Shown here: in pieces, positions 59,389 to 64,000 of the stretch | Numbering within the stretch: the first letter of the stretch is position 1 | Layout: every line of letters starts with the position of its first letter | Source of the DNA: Mycobacterium sp. EPa45 | GTDB lineage: Bacteria > Actinomycetota > Actinomycetes > Mycobacteriales > Mycobacteriaceae | Length of the DNA stretch: 64,000 nt | NCBI RefSeq assembly: GCF_001021385.1 | Contig: NZ_CP011773.1 | Location: forward strand, 3,534,001-3,598,000 | Direction of reading: 5' to 3' | The notes under the pieces: model-generated | Told to the model about the DNA's origin: nothing | What the model saw: the letters and a program-made list of their open reading frames with translations, nothing else | Database searches by the model: none | Translations under genes and position numbers: made by a program

Positions 59389-60699
59389 TCAGTCGGCCTT
59401 GAGCATCGGGATACCCTCGCTCGTGGCGAACTTCGCGTCTTCCTGACTGGCGAGACCCATCGAGACCAGCGTGCGCGGGAAGATGAGATCGGTGAAGTAC
59501 GCCAGCCCGACAGCCCAGCGGTTGACGGCTCGTGGAATCGCGTACAGGTGGTAGGCGCGGGTGACGGCCTTCGCCGGCAGACCGGAGACCTGGATGTTGA
59601 GCGGGTTGGCTACGGCCTTACCCGGCCCGAGGTCGACGACCAGGCCCATGTTGCGGTGCTTGTAGTCCTTGGGCGTGCCGAACCCCAGGCTGGCAGCGAC
59701 ATTGCGCGCCAAGGCTTTCCCTTGCCGCACGGCATGCTGGGCGGTGGGTGGCGTAATCGTGCCCGGTTGGGTCAGGTCGGGCACGGCGGCGGCGTCACCT
59801 GCGGAGAAGACGTCGGGATGGCCGGGAACCCGCAGGTCCGCGCCGACCTTCAACCTGCCCTTCTCGGTCGGCAGGCCCAGCGTCTCGATCAGCGGCGCGG
59901 CGGTCACACCCGTCACCCACGCCACCGTTCGGGTATCGAGCCGTGAATCATCGCTGAGCACAACATGATCGGCGTGCACTTCCTTCAGCGTCAGGCCCAG
60001 CCGCACGTCGACGCCGCGGTCGTGCAGTACCTTCATGGCGGCCTTGCCGAGTTTCTCCCCCACCTCGGGCATCACCTGTTCGGCGAGGTCCATCAGGACG
60101 AAGCGCACAGAGTTGGGGTCGAATGCCATCTGGCGTGCGGCGGCGTCGGCGAGAGCACGCAGCTGGACCACCAGCTCGGTGCCCGAATACGAAGCACCCA
60201 CCACCACGATCGTGCGCCGGCCGGTGGCCACCGCGGGGTCATCGTCGAGGCTGGCCAGTTCCAGCTGCTCGAGGAAGTGGTCGCGCAGGTACAGCGCCTC
60301 GGCGATCGATTTGAGCCCGCGGGCGTAGGTGGCCAGGCCGGGAATGTCGAACAGCCGCGTCACCGAACCTGGGGTGAGCACCAGCCGATCCCAGGCCAAC
60401 TCCCGGGTGCGGCCCTCGGGGTCGGTGTATCCCAGCGTGTGCCTCGTCAGATCGGCGTTCTCCACCCGGCCTCGGATAACCCGGACTCCGGGCAGCGTGC
60501 CGGCCAGGGGAATCGAAACGAACCGGGCGTCGACCAGTCCGCCGGCCACGTCGGGCAGCAGCGGCGTGTAGAGCATGTAGTCGATCGGCGAGATGAGGGT
60601 GATCTGCACGTCGGCGTCATGTCGGCGAAGTCGCCGCTGAAGTCGGCGCGCACACTCGAACCCGGTGAAGCCGCTGCCCACCACCACCACGGAGGTCAT
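59389..60699 (-). CDS. Type II NADH dehydrogenase-like flavoprotein
   Basis: A 436-residue pyridine nucleotide-disulfide oxidoreductase-like protein. FAD-binding motif VVVVGSGFTGFECARRLQ, the second dinucleotide motif TIVVVGASYSGTELVVQLRA and the FAD C-terminal block VFSAGDAAAVPD. Resembles NDH-2, an alternative quinone-reducing NADH dehydrogenase, and the C-terminal region (about 380-415) is hydrophobic, as for membrane attachment. Its C-terminus converges on the reductase gene with no intervening base. Acceptor unproven. Confidence 0.86.
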   Translation of the reverse strand: MTSVVVVGSGFTGFECARRLQRRLRRHDADVQITLISPIDYMLYTPLLPDVAGGLVDARFVSIPLAGTLPGVRVIRGRVENADLTRHTLGYTDPEGRTRELAWDRLVLTPGSVTRLFDIPGLATYARGLKSIAEALYLRDHFLEQLELASLDDDPAVATGRRTIVVVGASYSGTELVVQLRALADAAARQMAFDPNSVRFVLMDLAEQVMPEVGEKLGKAAMKVLHDRGVDVRLGLTLKEVHADHVVLSDDSRLDTRTVAWVTGVTAAPLIETLGLPTEKGRLKVGADLRVPGHPDVFSAGDAAAVPDLTQPGTITPPTAQHAVRQGKALARNVAASLGFGTPKDYKHRNMGLVVDLGPGKAVANPLNIQVSGLPAKAVTRAYHLYAIPRAVNRWAVGLAYFTDLIFPRTLVSMGLASQEDAKFATSEGIPMLKAD

Positions 60700-60776
60700 C
60701 GGGTCATTTATACCCGAGGGGCCGGATCACAAACGTACGCAAAGACTCTTGCGCCCCGCCGTGCCGACCGAGCAGG

Positions 60777-61568
60777 ATGGATACCCCTATGTCGCGTTCG
60801 CTGGGTCTGCTGTCCTCGGTGTGGTCAACGGCGACCGCTCTCCCGGTGAGTTCCGGGGCCGCGGTGGCGTACCGAACCGTGTTCATGACCATCAAGCGGC
60901 TCGTCCTGGGCCGGACCATGACGGTGCGGCTCGACGGCGGCGACATCACGTTGACCGTCACCGAATTCGATTCGCGTCTCGACGTCCGCGGACTGGCTGT
61001 CGGCCAGTTGAACGATGTGCGGATAGCCGCAACCGATATTCATTGGGGCACACACTTTTTCGAGGCCGCCACGGTAGTGCTGCACAATGTTCACCTGAAG
61101 CCTGGCGTACCGCCGGTGCTGGTGGCGGCGCCGGTGGAGGTGACCATGGCGGTCTCCACGCACGCGCTCGACGCGGTGTTCTCCGACGCGCTGCCGCGTC
61201 TGTCGGGGCACGTCGGTGACGACGGTATCGCCCGGTTGCGCTGGGCCCGCCGTCCGGGGCTGGGAAGTATAGAGGTCGATGTGGCCTTGGACGGTTCCAC
61301 GTTGTGGCTGAGGCCGCGGGCGCTGCGAACCCGGCGGCGCCGGTGGGCGTTGCCGCCTCGGCTGCCGGCCTATCCGGTGCGAGTGCCGGAACTCGCCAGC
61401 GGTCTGACCCTGACGAGTCTGTCGTTGGGGCCCGGATCCCTACACCTGACCGGTGGCTTGCCGGAGTGGCGCGCCGAGGTGCCCGGGACGCGCGTCGACG
61501 ATGTCCTGGCCCAGCTGAGCGTCGTCGGACGGCCATTGAATTTCACCGGGTGGCCCCGCCGCGCCTAG
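60777..61568 (+). CDS. DUF2993/LmeA-like lipid-binding protein
   Basis: A 263-residue protein of the LmeA family (DUF2993), whose prototype binds phospholipids and supports mannan elongation in mycobacteria. Family-type stretches are TVRLDGGDITLTVTEFDSRLDVRGLAVGQLNDVRI and HWGTHFFEAATVVLHNVHL. No signal peptide is obvious, unlike secreted LmeA. Start at ATG 60777 or the nearby ATG 60789. Its last 129 nt overlap the convergent PAP2-type gene. Confidence 0.75.
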   Translation: MDTPMSRSLGLLSSVWSTATALPVSSGAAVAYRTVFMTIKRLVLGRTMTVRLDGGDITLTVTEFDSRLDVRGLAVGQLNDVRIAATDIHWGTHFFEAATVVLHNVHLKPGVPPVLVAAPVEVTMAVSTHALDAVFSDALPRLSGHVGDDGIARLRWARRPGLGSIEVDVALDGSTLWLRPRALRTRRRRWALPPRLPAYPVRVPELASGLTLTSLSLGPGSLHLTGGLPEWRAEVPGTRVDDVLAQLSVVGRPLNFTGWPRRA

Positions 61569-62591
61569 CTGCCGGCGTTCGTAGCATCGGATGGCGACCG
61601 ACGTCACGAGGGCCAGCATCCAGCCGAGCAGCAGGTCGATGACGTAATGCTCGGCCGAGTACACCAGGGCGAACGCCATGATGACCACATAGCCGGCGAG
61701 TAGCGGCTGCCACCGGCGGCCCACCCGGCCCCACAGGAACGCCGCGATCATCGCCGACAGTCCGGCATGCAGCGACGGAATGGCCGCCACCAGGTTGACG
61801 CTGGCCTGACCCTCGTCGAGCAGCGCCCGCGCCACGTCCAGGTGCAGCATTCCAAAGCCCCGGCTCGAGATCCGTTCGACGAAATCCCCTGCGCCCGCGT
61901 GCCGGGTGGTCACGGGCCCCAGCAAGCCGCCGTCGGGGAGCGGCACCGGGCGGAACATGCATGCCGGCGCCGACGGCCCGCCTGCCACATCGGCGGGGTC
62001 GCAGCGCGCCGCTGCCCAGGGCGGCGCGGCGGGCAGCACGGCGTAGATCCCCAGTGCCGTGAACGACAACACCACGAAGCGCCGTACGAACGCCTTCCAC
62101 TCGGCCCGGTCGCGCAGCCACAGCACGGCGGCTACGACGTACGGAAGGATGAAGAACGACATATAGACCGTGCTGATGACCACCTCCCACCACGGCGGTG
62201 ACGGCATCTTGAGGTGTTCCTGCAGCCAGACGGTGGGTATCGCGCCGAACATGCGGCGGTCCAGATCGGGCTGCCACGTCCACTGTGTGGGCGCGCCGAT
62301 CAGGTCCGCCGCTCCCCTGCTCAAGTCGTAGACGATCAACACCAGGGCGAACGGCAGCCAGTCCCGCACGATCACCAGCAGGCGGCGCCTGCCGATGCCG
62401 GCGGCCAGCAAACCGGTGCATACGTAGAGCAGGACGAGTTCGCGGTTGAACGCCAAACCGCTTGTGGCGGTCCATATTACGATCGTCGCGGCCCAGACTC
62501 CGATTGCGGTGCGACGTAAAAGCATGAGCCGGTCGGTCCGACCATCCGGATCGTCCTGCGGCGCATGCGGCTCGACGTCGATCGCGGTCAT
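61440..62591 (-). CDS. PAP2-type membrane phosphatase/inositolphosphotransferase-like protein
   Basis: A 383-residue multi-pass membrane protein of the PAP2 superfamily, with late segments similar to AUR1-type transferases. The acid-phosphatase-like core is AIPSLHAGLSAMIAAF (SLHAG; about 270) and SAEHYVIDLLLGWMLAL (HxxxD; about 318-322). Six or more helices are visible. ATG 62591. Its C-terminal tail (about 42 residues, APLRQATGQV end) overlaps the LmeA-like gene. The adjacency suggests a lipid or lipoglycan role. The 151-nt upstream gap (62592-62742) has no gene. Confidence 0.83.
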   Translation of the reverse strand: MTAIDVEPHAPQDDPDGRTDRLMLLRRTAIGVWAATIVIWTATSGLAFNRELVLLYVCTGLLAAGIGRRRLLVIVRDWLPFALVLIVYDLSRGAADLIGAPTQWTWQPDLDRRMFGAIPTVWLQEHLKMPSPPWWEVVISTVYMSFFILPYVVAAVLWLRDRAEWKAFVRRFVVLSFTALGIYAVLPAAPPWAAARCDPADVAGGPSAPACMFRPVPLPDGGLLGPVTTRHAGAGDFVERISSRGFGMLHLDVARALLDEGQASVNLVAAIPSLHAGLSAMIAAFLWGRVGRRWQPLLAGYVVIMAFALVYSAEHYVIDLLLGWMLALVTSVAIRCYERRQLGAAGPPGEIQWPSDDAQLGQDIVDARPGHLGAPLRQATGQV

Positions 62592-62742
62592 CGCAGCCCA
62601 CTCAACCGGTTCATCGCAACGGATTACCCGCTTTAGGCAAGATTGCGTTCAGCCCACCTTTGGAAGCGGTTAACCCGGTTGCAGTGGGCCGACCGGCATC
62701 GTGGTGGTGGCATGGGCCAGCGTTCGGCCGGACGGCATCTCC

Positions 62743-63300
62743 TCAGTCCCACGCCGAGGCGACGGCCTCGGCGACGTCGATCACCTTGGCGTCCTGCGAC
62801 GCCGGGCTGTCGATCTCATCGGCGACGTAGGCCGCGACGAACCGGCGGATCTCGGTGTCCACGCCGGCCACGATGCGCAGGATCTCGCCGCGCACCGATT
62901 TCGAGGTCACGTGCACGGCGATGTCGGACGGCCGCGGCTTGGCGACATCGATGACCAGTATGAGCGGTTCGGCGGCCCGCGCAGTCGCTCGCAGCGCGAT
63001 GTCACCGTCGACGGTGAATCGTTGCTTGTCCACCCGCAGGTCGACGATCAGCTCGATCAGCAGTGGGATGCGGACGTTGAAGGTGATGGTGTCGCCGACG
63101 CTGCGCCGGGCGACCGGCTGCTGGATCTTCACCTTGGCGGTGACCTTGGCCAGGCCGCCCGGCCCCTGAGCCATCGGGCCCATCTCGAACTCGCCGCCGG
63201 CGATCTCGGCGAACGCGGCAGCCACTCGCTCCTCGGTCACCGCTATTTCGAAGAACCGGCGACCGAATTCCTCGTAGGTGACGAAGTTGTGGGTGTGCAT
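62743..63300 (-). CDS. Conserved mycobacterial protein of unknown function
   Basis: A 185-residue protein I do not recognise. It starts at ATG 63300 (MHTHNFVTYEEFGRRFFEIAV). The central part has amphipathic beta strands (GDTITFNVRIPLLIELIVDLRVDKQRFTVDGDIALRA), suggesting a beta sheet-rich fold of the lipid- or ligand-binding type. No signal peptide or membrane helix. It is divergent from nothing in the window: the MarR gene lies 64 nt upstream on the same strand. Confidence 0.7.
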   Translation of the reverse strand: MHTHNFVTYEEFGRRFFEIAVTEERVAAAFAEIAGGEFEMGPMAQGPGGLAKVTAKVKIQQPVARRSVGDTITFNVRIPLLIELIVDLRVDKQRFTVDGDIALRATARAAEPLILVIDVAKPRPSDIAVHVTSKSVRGEILRIVAGVDTEIRRFVAAYVADEIDSPASQDAKVIDVAEAVASAWD

Positions 63301-63364
63301 AGAGGTCTACGTTCTCACGTCTGATGTCGACACCAGAGCGCGGACCGGTAACAAATCGGTCGTG

Positions 63365-63874
63365 TCAGGCCGGGGGCCAGACCAGGCGCAGCCCGGCGTC
63401 GTCGGCCGGTTCGCCGGCGGCGACGCCGAAGGCGTCCAACGCGGCGACCACCGATTCGCGTTCGTCGGCGCTCATTGCGCGCAGCACTCGGGTGATCGAA
63501 CGACGGCGATGGCGGTTCATCTTGCGAACCAATTGCCTGCCGTCGGTAGTGAGCGACAGGGAGATGTTGCGCCGGTCGGCCGCCGAGTCCTGACGGTCCA
63601 GGAAGCCTGCCTTGATCAGCCGATCACAGATCCGGCTGGCGTTGGACGGACTGATCTCCAGTGCGGCGGCGACCGACGCAAGATTCAGCGGCCCGCGGGT
63701 ATCGATCATCACCAGCACTCGCAGCTGGGGAACCGTGACGACCTCGGAAACCTCGGCTATCGAGGCGGCCGCGATACCCACCAGCGCGCGGGAGGCCCGC
63801 AGGACCGCATCGATGTCGTCGGCCGACGGCCCCTCATCTGCCTCAGGCACAGCTTGCCTCCTCACCCCTGGCAT
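63365..63874 (-). CDS. MarR-family transcriptional regulator
   Basis: A 169-residue MarR protein. The wHTH is about residues 55-125: VPQLRVLVMIDTRGPLNLASVAAALEISPSNASRICDRLIKAGFLDRQDSAADRRNISLSLT, with the DRRNISLSLT wing typical of the family. A C-terminal dimerisation helix follows. Start ATG 63874. It precedes the unknown gene at 62743 on the same strand. I saw no clear operator in the 64-nt gap or in the 126 nt beyond its start. Ligand unknown. Confidence 0.88.
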   Translation of the reverse strand: MPGVRRQAVPEADEGPSADDIDAVLRASRALVGIAAASIAEVSEVVTVPQLRVLVMIDTRGPLNLASVAAALEISPSNASRICDRLIKAGFLDRQDSAADRRNISLSLTTDGRQLVRKMNRHRRRSITRVLRAMSADERESVVAALDAFGVAAGEPADDAGLRLVWPPA

Positions 63875-64000
63875 TGTGCCAGCAGCGCGCCGGGAATCCG
63901 GTCCTCACCCGTATCGGAACGCGGTCCGGCCATTTCGGGCAGCGCAGGTGGTCGACCGCCAGTTCGCCGAATCCTAGTGCCGTGCAGGGAAGTCGACGGA
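63875..64000. other. Window end, no gene supported
   Basis: 126 nt beyond the MarR start contain no reading frame with recognisable protein sequence and no repeat. It is likely promoter space for the MarR gene and perhaps for a divergent gene outside the window. Confidence 0.5.

Overview
The window is high-GC actinobacterial DNA that I read as a chromosomal segment of a saprophytic, probably fast-growing Mycobacterium (Mycolicibacterium). The basis is gene-by-gene resemblance and order matching, from memory, the M. tuberculosis block Rv1842c-Rv1814 (CNNM pair, glcB, Rv1836c, lipZ, gcvB, Rv1830, Rv1829, Rv1828, garA, gcvH, Rv1825-Rv1823, pgsA2, secA2, Rv1819c, Rv1815, Rv1814), plus malQ (Rv1781c). 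The segment runs in the opposite orientation to H37Rv. I saw no tRNA, rRNA, IS element, phage gene or CRISPR array.

Layout. 1-7.5 kb (+): two CNNM/CBS membrane proteins, a conserved cytosolic protein, malate synthase G and a membrane-anchored VWA-like protein. 7.5-19.7 kb (-): a hydrolase and glycine decarboxylase behind a tandem glycine riboswitch, then the conserved mycobacterial set of two MerR regulators, a DUF151 protein, GarA, GcvH, DUF881/small-basic membrane proteins, PgsA2 and SecA2. 19.9-22.3 kb: a BacA-type ABC transporter and a broken LuxR-type response regulator. 22.3-26.2 kb: a steroid-type flavoprotein and a VOC protein preceded by a KstR-like operator, a TetR regulator with twin operator candidates, a Ddn-like F420 protein and a secreted serine-protease-like protein. 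26.4-32 kb (-): a DAO-type oxidase, a KhtTU-like K+/H+ antiporter pair, a sterol-desaturase-family hydroxylase and a type B carboxylesterase. 32-41.3 kb: paired SMR exporters, an MFS transporter, MalQ, a Nudix protein, an F420 luciferase-like oxidoreductase, a SnoaL-like protein and a large cyclase-ATPase signalling protein.

41.3-53.9 kb holds the main accessory unit: eleven minus-strand genes, almost all overlapping or within 11 nt of each other, with a divergent TetR. They encode a complete oligopeptide/nickel-type ABC importer, an isochorismatase-type hydrolase, an MBL-fold lactonase, allantoinase, an allantoin/hydantoin racemase, allantoicase, an unrecognised 191-aa protein and an isopenicillin-N-synthase-type dioxygenase. 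It looks like an uptake-plus-degradation operon for allantoin or a related ureide. Two inverted repeats in the divergent promoter region are candidate operators.

53.9-64 kb: a membrane Ser/Thr kinase, an Fe-S bacterial cryptochrome/photolyase, a small secreted protein, a translationally coupled pair (ferritin-like di-iron protein plus a [2Fe-2S] flavin reductase) that looks like a two-component oxygenase, a type II NADH-dehydrogenase-like flavoprotein, an LmeA-like lipid-binding protein, a PAP2-type membrane protein, a conserved unknown and a MarR regulator.

Functional links: glyoxylate and glycine chemistry recurs (malate synthase G, glycine cleavage P and H proteins, and allantoin degradation, which ends in glyoxylate). 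GarA ties serine/threonine-kinase signalling to central carbon and nitrogen metabolism. The steroid-type flavoprotein, desaturase and F420 enzymes fit an environmental lipid-degrading mycobacterium. Orthologue names are recognised from memory of the families; no database search was run.
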